A DNA stretch of 64,000 nucleotides from an uncultured Clostridia bacterium (lineage in GTDB: Bacteria; Bacillota; Clostridia; Oscillospirales; Acutalibacteraceae): NCBI GenBank assembly GCA_945912145.1, contig CAMEBF010000001.1:531361-595360 (forward strand). Reading direction: 5' to 3'. Shown here in pieces: positions 43,911-53,322 of the stretch (positions within the stretch are counted from its first letter, which is position 1; every line of letters begins with the position of its first letter). Made by a program: the position numbers and the translations under genes. The notes under the pieces were generated by a model. It was not told the DNA's origin and made no database searches. It was given only the letters and a program-made list of their open reading frames with translations.

Positions 43911-44960
43911 ATGAATGTACAGGATATGCGGCTGGAATTGGCCGAAAAACTCAAAGAAAATCCCAAGTATTCTGATTTATCTGAATATGAAAAAAGTTTA
44001 CAAAAGGAAGTGCGAATGCACCCTGAAAACATTGACGCATGGTCTCTGCTTGCTTACATCAAGCTCGTAACCGCTGCCTCTGCGGAACAGAGCGTCAAAT
44101 ATCTGAAGAAAGCGCTTCGCGTGAACGAAAGAACCATGTCCCATCGGGACTACGCAATACTCACTACCAATATTGCGTACAACCTGTATCATGAACCGAT
44201 CAACGAAAACAGCTTAAAGGATTCAGACCGATGGCTGAAAAACGCCGCCGACCGTCACTCACCTTTTGCCGAGACCTATTATGCGCTCGGTCAGAGCTGT
44301 TTTCTCCGTGATGAATTTGACAATGCGGCAGAGTTTTTGAGGATTGCAGACGAAATATCGGATTGCGACAAATACAAATTGCCATACGCCGTCTGTCTGC
44401 TGCAATGCGGCAATTATCAGGAAGCAGAAAGCGTTTTAACCTGTTTGCCGGAGACAGCAGATTCCCGCTATTTTTCTGCGGTTCTCGCCTATCGTCTGAA
44501 TGACTTTGAGCAAACAAGACGGATTCTTCAAAAAATGCGAGATCAGAACGACAAAAGCGATGAATTTGACGATTTTGATATTGCCGATTTCTATTATGCG
44601 ATGGGTGATTATGAGACCTATGTTTCCCTGATTGACGCGCAGCCGTATACCCTCGCTGCCGTGATGACGTCGCCATATTTTTATTCGCTGTCTTCCTTAA
44701 AAAGAGAAGAACAGGCCGAAGAATATCTGAAAAAAGTCATCACCGAAAATGAAGAAAATATACAGCAGGCTTCTATTGCCGATTTTGAAAGCAAAGCGGA
44801 ATACAAGGATTTTCTTGCCGGTTGCCGAAACGAAATTGAAGCATACAAAAAAGCGTATGAGAACGCGAAAAACGGGGTTAAGCCAAGCATCGCCATTCGC
44901 GTTTTTCTCCCGGAACGCTGTTGGTATATCGGCTGTCCGCAGCATTACTATGAGGAATAA
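43911..44960 (+). CDS. TPR-like repeat protein of unknown function
   Basis: 349 aa, soluble, almost all helical. Several tetratricopeptide-like helical pairs are visible (for example AETYYALGQSCFLRDEFDNA about 121-140 and LLQCGNYQEAESVLTCLP about 165-182). No enzymatic motif is seen. The C-terminus has a distinct Trp/Cys/Tyr-rich end (RCWYIGCPQHYYEE). ATG at 43911 with GGTGAT just before it. The leader is very short given the promoter at 43866-43894. It lies 15 bases before the nitrilase-family gene and is probably cotranscribed. Confidence 0.78.
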   Translation: MNVQDMRLELAEKLKENPKYSDLSEYEKSLQKEVRMHPENIDAWSLLAYIKLVTAASAEQSVKYLKKALRVNERTMSHRDYAILTTNIAYNLYHEPINENSLKDSDRWLKNAADRHSPFAETYYALGQSCFLRDEFDNAAEFLRIADEISDCDKYKLPYAVCLLQCGNYQEAESVLTCLPETADSRYFSAVLAYRLNDFEQTRRILQKMRDQNDKSDEFDDFDIADFYYAMGDYETYVSLIDAQPYTLAAVMTSPYFYSLSSLKREEQAEEYLKKVITENEENIQQASIADFESKAEYKDFLAGCRNEIEAYKKAYENAKNGVKPSIAIRVFLPERCWYIGCPQHYYEE

Positions 44961-44975
44961 GAAAGAAGAAACCAT

Positions 44976-45722
44976 ATGAAACACTTAAAAATCGCGTTAT
45001 GTCAACTGGCGCCGACCGGATCACTGGAAGGCAATCAGGAAAAAGGCATAGCGGCCTGCCGCAAAGCCAAAGAAATGGGTGCGGACATCGCACTGTTTCC
45101 CGAAATGTGGAGTGTCGGCTATGACATTCCCGAAGACATTACAAAACTGAAAGACTCCGCCGTTCCGGCTGACGGCGAATTTGTCGAAGTGTTCAGCCGT
45201 CTTGCCGAAGAACTCGGCATGGCGATCGGCATCACCTTTTTAGAGAGCTTTGAACCGCTGCCGCGCAACAGTCTTTGTCTGTTTGACCGCTTCGGACAAA
45301 AGGTACTCTCCTACTCCAAAGTGCACACCTGCGTTTTCGGCGACGAATGCCGACTGACGCCGGGAGAAGACTTTTCTGTTGCCGAACTGGAAACGGCTGT
45401 GGGGAACGTCAAGGTCGGCGCGATGATCTGCTACGACAGAGAATTCCCCGAAAGCGCGCGAATCCTGATGCTGAAAGGCGCAGAGATCCTCCTCGTTCCG
45501 AACGCCTGTCCGATGGAGATAAACCGACTGACGCAGCTTCGTACCCGGGCTTTTGAAAACATGGTCGGCATCGTCACCGTCAATTACCCGGAGGGAAAAC
45601 CCGACTGCAACGGCCATTCCACAGCCTTTGACGGCATGGCGTATGCACTTGATGGTACAAAAGAGCAGATTGAGCTTGCCGATTTCGATCTTGACGCGCT
45701 GCGCGAATACCGAAAAAAATGA
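44976..45722 (+). CDS. Carbon-nitrogen hydrolase (nitrilase superfamily), frameshifted near its 3' end
   Basis: 248 aa as read. The Glu-Lys-Cys triad is complete: E43 in FPEMW, K115 in YSKVHT, C152 in ICYDREFPE. The family hydrolyses amides or nitriles; substrate unknown. The frame stops at 45720 directly after seven A (CGAAAAAAATGA), whereas the typical C-terminus (EVWGNAYRRP) continues in another frame to 45819. One A fewer would restore a 280-aa protein. All catalytic residues lie before the shift, so the shorter product might still fold. Confidence 0.88.
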   Translation: MKHLKIALCQLAPTGSLEGNQEKGIAACRKAKEMGADIALFPEMWSVGYDIPEDITKLKDSAVPADGEFVEVFSRLAEELGMAIGITFLESFEPLPRNSLCLFDRFGQKVLSYSKVHTCVFGDECRLTPGEDFSVAELETAVGNVKVGAMICYDREFPESARILMLKGAEILLVPNACPMEINRLTQLRTRAFENMVGIVTVNYPEGKPDCNGHSTAFDGMAYALDGTKEQIELADFDLDALREYRKK

Positions 45723-45819
45723 AGTCTGGGGCAACGCCTACCGCCGTCCGCAGAAATATACTATACTGACCGACAACAGCGTCAGCGAGCCGTTTTGCCG
45801 GGGCGATTTCCCACGATAA
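45712..45819 (+). other. Out-of-frame C-terminal tail of the nitrilase-family gene
   Basis: Starting within the A7 run, the alternative frame encodes NEVWGNAYRRPQKY and about 20 further residues to a TAA at 45817-45819. EVWGNAYRRP is the usual C-terminal block of this nitrilase group, so this is the detached end of the gene at 44976. The cause may be a real mutation, slippage-dependent expression or a sequencing or assembly error in the homopolymer. Confidence 0.8.
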
Positions 45820-45828
45820 TGTCAAAAC

Positions 45829-45864
45829 AAAAAGACGGCAGAGTCAAGTTTCTGTCGTCTTTTG
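45829..45864. terminator. Bidirectional terminator between nitrilase and SGNH genes
   Basis: AAAAGACGGCAGA (45830-45842) with TCTGTCGTCTTTT (45851-45863), one G-U pair, eight-base loop; ends rich in A and T suit both strands. Confidence 0.85.
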
Positions 45865-45880
45865 CTTTCAATATGAACAA

Positions 45881-47338
45881 CTATTTTCTCATTCTGAATC
45901 GCATATGATCGGTCAACTGGGCAAGAAATCCTTTTATTTGTTGGAATTGTTCTCCAAAATTACCGGAGTTCTCTGTCCGTTGGTTCATTTCCCGTGGGAA
46001 GTAACAGTACCGGTTTTCCAACAATTTTTCAGCTTCACCCTCCACTCCCAGAAAACTCATTGGAATTAAATCGGCAAAAGCAATGGCACCGAGCGGTGAA
46101 AAATGCATACAGTCTGTTGTAAACGGCTTAAACAGAGCGGTTTTATCCTCCGGCTCAGAAAGCAGATCCGTATCGATATAACCATCGCAGACATCATTCG
46201 AGGCGATCCATTCATTTAAGTCACAGCAGACCTTGTACAAATCACGACTCCACTTCAAATCGCCTTTTCTGCCGAGAACCTCTCGTTCATAGCCGTTCCA
46301 CGGCGCAATTTTAGAAAGATAAATCTTGATTCCGTGTGCATGAGCCGCATTTGCCATTTTTATGTAACCGTCAACAAGCTCATCAACAGACGCGATGGGA
46401 ACCTTACCTTTCATACTGAGAATATACGGATGCGTAATATCATTAACACCGATCTTGACAATAACAGCCGTCACGCCGGACAGATCCAAAACATCACGCT
46501 GAAATCTTTCAAGCGCGGAAGCACCGTAAAAACTGCCGATAATACCGCAACCGTCATTTAACAGCTTATTACCGGATATCGCTTTATTGACCACGCTAAC
46601 CGTACGGCAGCCGGCAGACAGAATTCTTTCTTCCAGATGCAGATAGGCGTCATTGCAGAAAGTTGAATCCCCAAACATGACGACGCAGGATGCTTCCAAC
46701 GAATCTGACAAGACATCAAGCCCCGTTAAAAAAGGGATAATATTGCACGCCATCGAACCGGAAGACAGCCTGATGGGAGTTGGTTTCTTCAATGCCGCCC
46801 GACTTACTTGGGAAAGCGAGCTTTTGCTTGTATAGGTTACGGCACTATAAAGACCGCAAGTACCGATCGGCGTTTTTCTGTCAAAATACATGGAAACGCT
46901 CAACTTTTCAAGGATTGAAACATGGAAAGCAATTTCATCGGAAAATACTGTTTCACCGGGCAAAATTTCGAGAGAATGTGCGCCATTGTTAAAGGTGATT
47001 CGACAGGAAGTACCTTCTATTATCTGCCCCGGCTCGCGCATCGACATTCTGGCTATCGTTACCTCATCAATCAAGACAGGCTGTTTCCCAAATAAATTGG
47101 AAAACCGAAGCCTGATTTTTGAACCGGAGGCGGTAACGGTAATTTCGGTTCTAGTCGTCGTGCCGGGATGAAGAACATTGATAAGTGTCAGATTCTTTTT
47201 TACGAAGTCTTGCAGCGATATGTAAAAATCAACAGGGCTTGTTCCCCATGCTGAAAGCCATTTCCCCGCAATGGTTCCGCGAGTTTCCTCGTTATCCTTA
47301 TCCTGAACAGCTTCTTTCGTTTTATCTTTGATAAGCAT
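45881..47338 (-). CDS. SGNH/GDSL-family hydrolase
   Basis: 485 aa. An N-terminal beta-rich domain of about 200 residues precedes an SGNH hydrolase: the nucleophile Ser in VMFGDSTFCND (block I), Gly in SGNKLLNDG (II), Asn in KIGVNDITHP (III), and Asp/His in DCMHFSPLGA (V). Such two-domain proteins are often esterases on polysaccharides or of the GDSL lipase type; no signal peptide is seen, so a cytoplasmic substrate is likely. AAGGTGG is seven bases before the ATG. Confidence 0.88.
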   Translation of the reverse strand: MLIKDKTKEAVQDKDNEETRGTIAGKWLSAWGTSPVDFYISLQDFVKKNLTLINVLHPGTTTRTEITVTASGSKIRLRFSNLFGKQPVLIDEVTIARMSMREPGQIIEGTSCRITFNNGAHSLEILPGETVFSDEIAFHVSILEKLSVSMYFDRKTPIGTCGLYSAVTYTSKSSLSQVSRAALKKPTPIRLSSGSMACNIIPFLTGLDVLSDSLEASCVVMFGDSTFCNDAYLHLEERILSAGCRTVSVVNKAISGNKLLNDGCGIIGSFYGASALERFQRDVLDLSGVTAVIVKIGVNDITHPYILSMKGKVPIASVDELVDGYIKMANAAHAHGIKIYLSKIAPWNGYEREVLGRKGDLKWSRDLYKVCCDLNEWIASNDVCDGYIDTDLLSEPEDKTALFKPFTTDCMHFSPLGAIAFADLIPMSFLGVEGEAEKLLENRYCYFPREMNQRTENSGNFGEQFQQIKGFLAQLTDHMRFRMRK

Positions 47339-47411
47339 TGCGATTCCACCTTAATTATGATGTGTTTTGGAATTACTAAATAACTATCAAACAAACTGTT
47401 TAGCCTCTTTT

Positions 47412-47440
47412 ATTATATACTGAATTTTTCTATTAGTCAA
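47412..47440 (-). promoter_or_regulatory. Promoter of the SGNH hydrolase gene
   Basis: Minus strand TTGACT (47440-47435) and TATAAT (47417-47412), 17-base spacer. An AAAC-containing imperfect palindrome (about 47385-47402) sits just downstream and could be an operator. Confidence 0.78.
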
Positions 47441-47552
47441 GAAAAAATTAACAACTCGTTAAAAAAATATTCACAACACAGTTATACATATTGTATGTAA
47501 GAAATAAAGGATATTCGCAAGAAAGAAATTATCACTGAAATTAACATAAGAG

Positions 47553-47577
47553 CCGCCGCAGGTTCTCCCTACGGCGG
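47553..47577 (-). terminator. Hairpin after the GH106-like gene
   Basis: CCGCCG (47553-47558) pairs with CGGCGG (47572-47577), extended by AGG/CCT inside. It follows the minus-strand stop codon by six bases; the T-run is weak. Confidence 0.5.
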
Positions 47578-47583
47578 TCAATT

Positions 47584-50500
47584 TTATTCGTGTATCAGGA
47601 TCGGCGTTGTGAGAATGCCGATGTCACGCAGACGGTATTCATACGTCCATCTCTCACCGGTCGTGCGCCATGCGTCGGGACCGTGCCACGAGAGATTGGC
47701 ATCCGCGTTATGCACCGCGCCGAACGCGTTATAACGATTGGTATAGAGCTTCAGCTCCACAGTATGGGTTCCGTCGGCAAGACCTGTAACGGTCAGCGTA
47801 TTGGGCGAATAGACGATATAGCCCTTCTCTTTGCCGTCCACAAAGACCTTGACAACGCCTCCACGGTACTGCGGTAACGTGATCCGAAGGGCTCCGTTCG
47901 CCGTTTCGGCTTCGAGCCGGTAGGTAACAGCGCCGCCGTAGAACGGGAAGCCCTGCGGCACGAGAGAGCCGAATGCGACTTTTTCGGGCATTGCCGTCAG
48001 AACGGTCGTATGACCCACGACGCGCACGCCGAATGCACCGAGCAAATAGCACCATTCCGTATTGGTATGATTGCCGAGCGGCAGCTTAACGGTCAGGATA
48101 TTGTCGCCCTGACGGATCGCCGGCAGCGAGACGGTCTTGATGGATTTATCCACATACCAGCCCGTCACGGTATTGGGGACAGCTTCGCCGTTGAGCGCGA
48201 TTTCTGCCTGTTCTGCGTCTTCAAGCGCAAGAGACGTGCCGGTAAGCTCGATCTCGGAACGGATGGTAAATTTCAGGGTAATGGTATGTGACGGCGTTTC
48301 CGGCGGAATGACCCAAGGCTGCGCGACGCCGCCTCCGCGTTCGGAAAGCCCGGCAAGCTTTCTTGCGATATTATCGGCTCTGAGAATTTCTTCCGTCGGG
48401 AAAAATTCGCCGTCGTCCACGCTGAACTGCGCCATATCGAGCAGCAGCACGTTCGATTCGTCAAGTTCATACGGGACAAAATCGGGCAGCCGCACCGCTT
48501 TCGTCAATTCATTTTGCGGTTTTTCGGCAACGGCTTCGTTCTTGCCGTCTTCGATTTTCAGAAGCAGGCTGTCAAAATCATACATACGGCGGCAGACGAC
48601 GGTATTGCCGCTTTGATACAGCACTTCTGCCGGCATAATCTCGCCGTTCAGGGTATCATAAAGCGTCACCTTATGCTCGCCTTTCAGCGTGATGCGAACG
48701 TCGTCATAACGGAACACATCCTTATTATACGGATTGCAGCAATGTGCGACAAATAGCCATTCGCCGTCGTTGTCGCGGCGCATCTGATACATGAAATTAT
48801 CGGAAAGTGAACCGTTTTTGTAACGGATCGTCACTGTCCGCACATCGTCAAGTGCAGTCAGGAGCTTTTCTCTATCAAAGGAAATAACTTCGGACTGCTC
48901 ATAGAGCTTGCGTCCTCTGTCGGACGGCACGGCGTTCTCATACTGCGGCGCGCTGCCCATGAAAATCAGCTTGCCGCCGCTCTGACGGAATGCTTCCAGA
49001 CGTTCAAGGGTTGAGCTTCGCAGCGTTTCGCAGTCGGGCACAACGATCGCGTCGTATGCCATTTCGCCGACTTTCAACGGATTGTCGCCTTTTTCGCACT
49101 GCGTCGGCAGGAGTGATTCGCAGATGAAATCAAAGTCAATGCTGCCCTTTAAGAGCCAGTCGGTGACATTTTGGAATTTTTCGTCCATCGCCTCGCGCAT
49201 GAGCCCCGATTTGTCGTTCGGCCCCCAATGCAGCCAATAGCTTTCGACCGGGTGAATCACGCCGACTCTGACAACGGGCTTGCCGCGTGTCATTGCGGAG
49301 GCGACACGGGCAAAATGATCTTCAACATAGGAATATTCCCGATACCACGGCGACTGATAATGAATTGACGCGGGATAATCGCGTTTGGCTTCACCCGCCA
49401 TGGAGACCCACGAAAGATGCGGAACGCGGACGGTCACACCCAGAGCCGCCTGCCAGTCCCCCTGCAATTTATGACCGCGAAAATCAAAATCCCAGCCCGT
49501 CACGCCGTAAAGCTCGGAGAGAACGCCTTCTCTTCCAAACTGATGCGCCGCCGACTGCGCCTGTTTCGCCGTGGTGAATTCATAACAGTTGCAGAGCATA
49601 TCGATGCCCGGCAGATCAAAACCGCGGTAAGAGCGCATCGCTTCACCGAGTGCCGCCGTCTGACTGTGCAGCGTCGGTTCCTCCATCATATGACCCGTCA
49701 GCGCAATGCCGTTCCGACGGCACCAGCCGCCGACGGTATCGGCGAACGCCGAAGCAAACCGTTCGGCGATATGATCGTGATAATGATAGCGCGTGATGCT
49801 GATATGACTGTCTGCGAAATCCCAGAACAGCTCGGGAAGATGATCGAGAAGCTCCTCGCCGTAAGCCTTGCGGTAAGTTTCGGGAATATCATCCGTCCAC
49901 GGAAGCGTGCAGTCATCGAGATCGGTCGAATTCTTCAGCGTGTCCTTGCGTGAAAACTGCGGCTCGTCGGTAAAGATCGCCGGAACGGCATCGCCGAAAT
50001 CGTCTCTGATGCATTCTCTATAGCGTTCATGCGTGACCTCGACAAACCGTTCGATCGCTCTGGGATTGAGCGTATCGACATAGGTCTGATTATTGTACCA
50101 GCTCGACGGCGAATTGATCTCACGGTAGGCGTACCATTTCACGCCCTGCGCCGTGTCGTTTTCACCGATTCTGCGATAAGACGCGAGATAACCCTTTTCA
50201 TCTAAAATAACATCGTAAACCGCAAGCAGCTTGCCGTTTCCGTTGCGGCCGCCTTCCGAACGGGAATCGTTGTTGACCTCCTTTGCAGCGGCTTCCGCAT
50301 ACGAATGAGGCGTAAAGAGCAGGTAACGCGCACGGTACTGTTCATCTTTTGTAACCAGTCCGCCTGCCGCGCCGGACGGCCAGCGGTCTTCGTCATAGAG
50401 CCAGGCGAGCATGTTCTCGTCCTTCGCCTTTTCGACGCAGGCTTTCACGATGTCCATATACTCGTCGGAGAGATACGGCGTCGCCATACCGGTGCGCACG

Positions 50501-50673
50501 TGCATATGAAAGCCGCCGAGCCCCATCTCGTGAAAGACCTCGATCTGGCGTTTCAGCTCTTCTTTATCGAGCTTGCAGTTCCACGCCCAGAACGGCGTGC
50601 CGCGGTATTCACTTGTGGGGTTCTTGAAAAGCTCGGGCGTGAGTGTCGGATTATTATTTTTCTTATAGAGCAT
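47584..50673 (-). CDS. Large glycoside hydrolase-like protein (GH106-type alpha-L-rhamnosidase-like)
   Basis: 1029 aa, no signal peptide, so probably cytoplasmic. The N-terminal TIM-barrel region begins RGTPFWAWNCKLDKEELKRQ (about 23-42), then GGFHMHVRTGM and WLYDEDRWPSGAAGG (about 91-105), a pattern seen in GH106-like glycosyl hydrolases of gut Firmicutes. The middle contains a Rossmann-like region (VPDCETLRSS, SGGKLIFMGSAP), and the C-terminal third is beta-sandwich (sugar-binding-like). The catalytic residues are not assigned with confidence and the true substrate could be another deoxysugar glycoside. Upstream partner is a Gfo/Idh dehydrogenase. Confidence 0.78.
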   Translation of the reverse strand: MLYKKNNNPTLTPELFKNPTSEYRGTPFWAWNCKLDKEELKRQIEVFHEMGLGGFHMHVRTGMATPYLSDEYMDIVKACVEKAKDENMLAWLYDEDRWPSGAAGGLVTKDEQYRARYLLFTPHSYAEAAAKEVNNDSRSEGGRNGNGKLLAVYDVILDEKGYLASYRRIGENDTAQGVKWYAYREINSPSSWYNNQTYVDTLNPRAIERFVEVTHERYRECIRDDFGDAVPAIFTDEPQFSRKDTLKNSTDLDDCTLPWTDDIPETYRKAYGEELLDHLPELFWDFADSHISITRYHYHDHIAERFASAFADTVGGWCRRNGIALTGHMMEEPTLHSQTAALGEAMRSYRGFDLPGIDMLCNCYEFTTAKQAQSAAHQFGREGVLSELYGVTGWDFDFRGHKLQGDWQAALGVTVRVPHLSWVSMAGEAKRDYPASIHYQSPWYREYSYVEDHFARVASAMTRGKPVVRVGVIHPVESYWLHWGPNDKSGLMREAMDEKFQNVTDWLLKGSIDFDFICESLLPTQCEKGDNPLKVGEMAYDAIVVPDCETLRSSTLERLEAFRQSGGKLIFMGSAPQYENAVPSDRGRKLYEQSEVISFDREKLLTALDDVRTVTIRYKNGSLSDNFMYQMRRDNDGEWLFVAHCCNPYNKDVFRYDDVRITLKGEHKVTLYDTLNGEIMPAEVLYQSGNTVVCRRMYDFDSLLLKIEDGKNEAVAEKPQNELTKAVRLPDFVPYELDESNVLLLDMAQFSVDDGEFFPTEEILRADNIARKLAGLSERGGGVAQPWVIPPETPSHTITLKFTIRSEIELTGTSLALEDAEQAEIALNGEAVPNTVTGWYVDKSIKTVSLPAIRQGDNILTVKLPLGNHTNTEWCYLLGAFGVRVVGHTTVLTAMPEKVAFGSLVPQGFPFYGGAVTYRLEAETANGALRITLPQYRGGVVKVFVDGKEKGYIVYSPNTLTVTGLADGTHTVELKLYTNRYNAFGAVHNADANLSWHGPDAWRTTGERWTYEYRLRDIGILTTPILIHE

Positions 50674-50688
50674 AAAAATTCCTCCGTA

Positions 50689-51660
50689 TCAAAAACCGAA
50701 ACGGTTCTTCGTTCTGATTTCTTCCAGAATGCGGCAGACAGCAAGCGATGCCGCTTTGCAGGCTTCGTATTTTTCGGGATTTTTTCCATCCGCAAAATCG
50801 CGGAACGCTTCAATCTCTTTTGACATCACGAGATTTTCGTCCACATCGGGATAGAGCGTTTCGATGTTTCCGTCGTTGTCGTAGCGTCTGATGTCAATGA
50901 GCTTCGAGACGGAGCGCACGCCGACCGCGCCGTTTTCGCCCAAAATGCGGCTGTAGGAAAACCCGTTCGCGACCTTAGAATAGGTAATCGTAACGGTCTT
51001 ATCGCGGTAAAGGAACAAAAGCGTTCCCGCGCAGTCCGCACCGGATTCCAGAAAATCGGCATGGGAGATCACGCTTTCCGGCTCGCCGAACAGCTCATAG
51101 GCGAAATAGACGCAGTAAACGCCCAAATCCATCAGCGCGCCGGTGCAGAACGCCGGATTGAAAATATTCGGATTCTCCCCTCTTTTATAAGCTGGATATT
51201 TGGACGAGAGCTGTGAAAAATCCACACTCGCCGTCCGGATTTCACCGAGTTCGGAGACGGCTTTGCGCAGAATCGGCAGACCGTCCGAATGCATGGACTT
51301 CATCGCCTCGAGAAAGACGAGACCTTTATTCTCGGCAATCTCAAACAGTTCGATCAACTGCGCCGTTGTCACGACCGCCGGTTTTTCACAGATGACGTGC
51401 TTTCCGGCGAGAAGACACGCTTTTGCCTGCTCAAAATGGCAGACGTTGGGGCTCGCGATATAAACCGCGTCGATTTCGTCATCCCGGAGCATGGCGGGAA
51501 CGGAATCATAAAAGCGATTCACACCGTGAGAAGAAGCGAGCGCTTCTGCTTTTTCCGCCGAACGCGAACAGACGGCAGAGATGGCAACACCGTCGGCATA
51601 AGACGCCGATTGGATAAAGCTGTCGGTTATCCAAGAGGTTCCGATTGTGCAGATGTTCAA
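50689..51660 (-). CDS. Gfo/Idh/MocA-family oxidoreductase
   Basis: About 323 aa. N-terminal Rossmann fold (ICTIGTSWITDSFIQ), then the EKPAVVT segment (about 93-99) with the conserved Lys that polarises the substrate, and the C-terminal beta-sheet domain. NAD(P)-dependent oxidation or reduction of a sugar or inositol-type molecule. The start is probably TTG 51660, seven bases after AAGGTG; GTG 51669 is the alternative. It precedes the GH106-like gene by 15 bases, so it may act on the sugar that enzyme releases. Confidence 0.9.
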   Translation of the reverse strand: MNICTIGTSWITDSFIQSASYADGVAISAVCSRSAEKAEALASSHGVNRFYDSVPAMLRDDEIDAVYIASPNVCHFEQAKACLLAGKHVICEKPAVVTTAQLIELFEIAENKGLVFLEAMKSMHSDGLPILRKAVSELGEIRTASVDFSQLSSKYPAYKRGENPNIFNPAFCTGALMDLGVYCVYFAYELFGEPESVISHADFLESGADCAGTLLFLYRDKTVTITYSKVANGFSYSRILGENGAVGVRSVSKLIDIRRYDNDGNIETLYPDVDENLVMSKEIEAFRDFADGKNPEKYEACKAASLAVCRILEEIRTKNRFGF

Positions 51661-51686
51661 AAAAATCACCTTATTTTCTATAGTGC

Positions 51687-51779
51687 TTTTACTATACCAT
51701 ACAAAAAAGAAGAATGAAATAGTTTTTTTCAGAAAAAAAGAAAAAAAGACTGGACTTTTTCTGCATTTTTTACTATACT
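51687..51779. promoter_or_regulatory. Divergent promoter region with a repeated TTTTACTATAC box
   Basis: The 11-mer TTTTACTATAC occurs at 51687-51697 and again at 51768-51778. The first overlaps a minus-strand -10 (TATAGT at 51696-51691, with TTTCAT at 51719-51714, 17-base spacer) for the dehydrogenase. The second overlaps a plus-strand -10 (TATACT at 51774-51779, with TGGACT at 51751-51756) for the membrane protein. Confidence 0.55.
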
Positions 51780-51844
51780 GAATTTGTGAAAGTTTGCCGT
51801 AAGGCGCTTTTTTTCTTGTGCTCAGTACTGTTTTGAGGTGTCAT

Positions 51845-53311
51845 ATGTCTCCCGTAACCATTCTTTTCTTTTTTGTATTTGCGCTGTTCGCCGGCTCATA
51901 CAGTTGGGGAATGCGCGGAACGATCATCGGCGGAGAAAAGGGTGCGATGCTCCCCGGCGCATTTCTCGGACTTCTGCTCGCTCTCTTTTCAGGTAGTGAA
52001 ACGCTGGCGTCACAGCCGTATCTGCTCGCCGGCGTCGGCGCGCTCTCGATGTACTGCGGCGGCAACATGACCTATGCCGACACACTCTCCCTCTCGATGG
52101 CGGAAAAGCCCGCGCCGAATATGAAAAAAGGACTGATTGCGCTTGCCGTGAAAGGCGGCGTCTGGTTTGGTCTGTTCGGCGGCTATGTCTCGCTTTTCAT
52201 TTCGATTCTCAGCGGCTTTTATGCCGCATGGCAACTCATTCTGTTTTTCGTCTTTCTGCCTGTTTCGGCGCTGCTTTGCTATCGGATTTTCAATCTGCCG
52301 TTTCAGCCTGAAAAGAACCGTTTTCCGAAGATTTATTTTTCCTACAACCGCAGGGAAACATGGGGCGGACTGCTCGGAATGCTGCTTGAGATTTTTCTGT
52401 TCGCCGCGTTGACAAGGGATTTTTCCACCCTTGCGATGACGTTCGGGCTGACGCTGACCGGCGCACTCAGCTGGATCATCGCGCAGCTGTTCCAGATTTC
52501 CGCTCTGCACCCCAACAAACGTGGCAAAAAGCTCTTTGACAGCGCGAACCGCGGCGGTCTTATCGACGCATGGAAGATCATGGAATGCACATTCGGCGCA
52601 CTCGGCGGCATCGGCATGGTGCTGACATTTCTTCTTTCCCGACCGCTCTTTGCGGAAAAATTCGAGAGCATCGACAAGGGACTGTTTCGCATTCTGCCGG
52701 AATCTTTTGAAATGCCGATTCTCATCCTTTTCGGTCTGCTTTTGCTTGCGGATACTATGCAATATTTCATTCTGCCCGGCACAAACCGACGCTACTATAA
52801 AAAGCTCCGTTCCATGAAGCTGCTGACGCAGGAGGACTACGAAAAAGCGATTCAAAGCGACAAACCTGTGGAGAGCGAACGCTATATCCGTTATAAAAAA
52901 TTCTGTGAAAAAAGCGAATTCGCCGTTTACAGCATCATTCCCCTGACGCTCTGTTTCTTCGGCTGTTATGAAATCACCGTGACGGCGTTTTTCATGATGA
53001 TTCTGCTTGTGCTCTGTCAGGAATTCGCGGAAAAAAGCTTCGGCACCGAGCGCGGCACGCTCCTTTGGAAGCTTATCGTTTTTCTTCCCGAAGTGCTGCT
53101 GTTCATTGTGCAGATTGTCTTCAGCATTTCATTTTCCGTCAAATTTGCCGTTTTTCTCTATACGTTCTTTTATGAAGCGGCGTTCTTCATCTTTAAGCTT
53201 TTCGGGTTCTTCGGCAAGAATGACACGAAATTCTCAAACAGCGAAAAAACGGTGCACGGCTATTTTGTCCTCTGCTGTTTGCTGCTGAATATCTTAACAC
53301 TATCTCTGTAG
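51845..53311 (+). CDS. Polytopic membrane protein of unknown function (about 488 aa)
   Basis: About 12 predicted membrane segments. A conserved-looking N-terminal motif AGSYSWGMRGTIIGGEKGAM (about 13-32) and GNMTYADTLSL (about 73-83) suggest a real family, with a hydrophilic loop (about 230-255, HPNKRGKKLFDSANRGG) in the middle. No known transporter signature is recognised. AGGTG precedes the ATG at 51845. It is divergent from the Gfo/Idh and GH106-like genes across a 184-base gap with a shared repeat, and is followed by HAD, GH13 and esterase genes, so uptake of a glycoside or release of a sugar is a reasonable guess. Confidence 0.8.
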   Translation: MSPVTILFFFVFALFAGSYSWGMRGTIIGGEKGAMLPGAFLGLLLALFSGSETLASQPYLLAGVGALSMYCGGNMTYADTLSLSMAEKPAPNMKKGLIALAVKGGVWFGLFGGYVSLFISILSGFYAAWQLILFFVFLPVSALLCYRIFNLPFQPEKNRFPKIYFSYNRRETWGGLLGMLLEIFLFAALTRDFSTLAMTFGLTLTGALSWIIAQLFQISALHPNKRGKKLFDSANRGGLIDAWKIMECTFGALGGIGMVLTFLLSRPLFAEKFESIDKGLFRILPESFEMPILILFGLLLLADTMQYFILPGTNRRYYKKLRSMKLLTQEDYEKAIQSDKPVESERYIRYKKFCEKSEFAVYSIIPLTLCFFGCYEITVTAFFMMILLVLCQEFAEKSFGTERGTLLWKLIVFLPEVLLFIVQIVFSISFSVKFAVFLYTFFYEAAFFIFKLFGFFGKNDTKFSNSEKTVHGYFVLCCLLLNILTLSL

Positions 53312-53322
53312 GAGACGACCAC

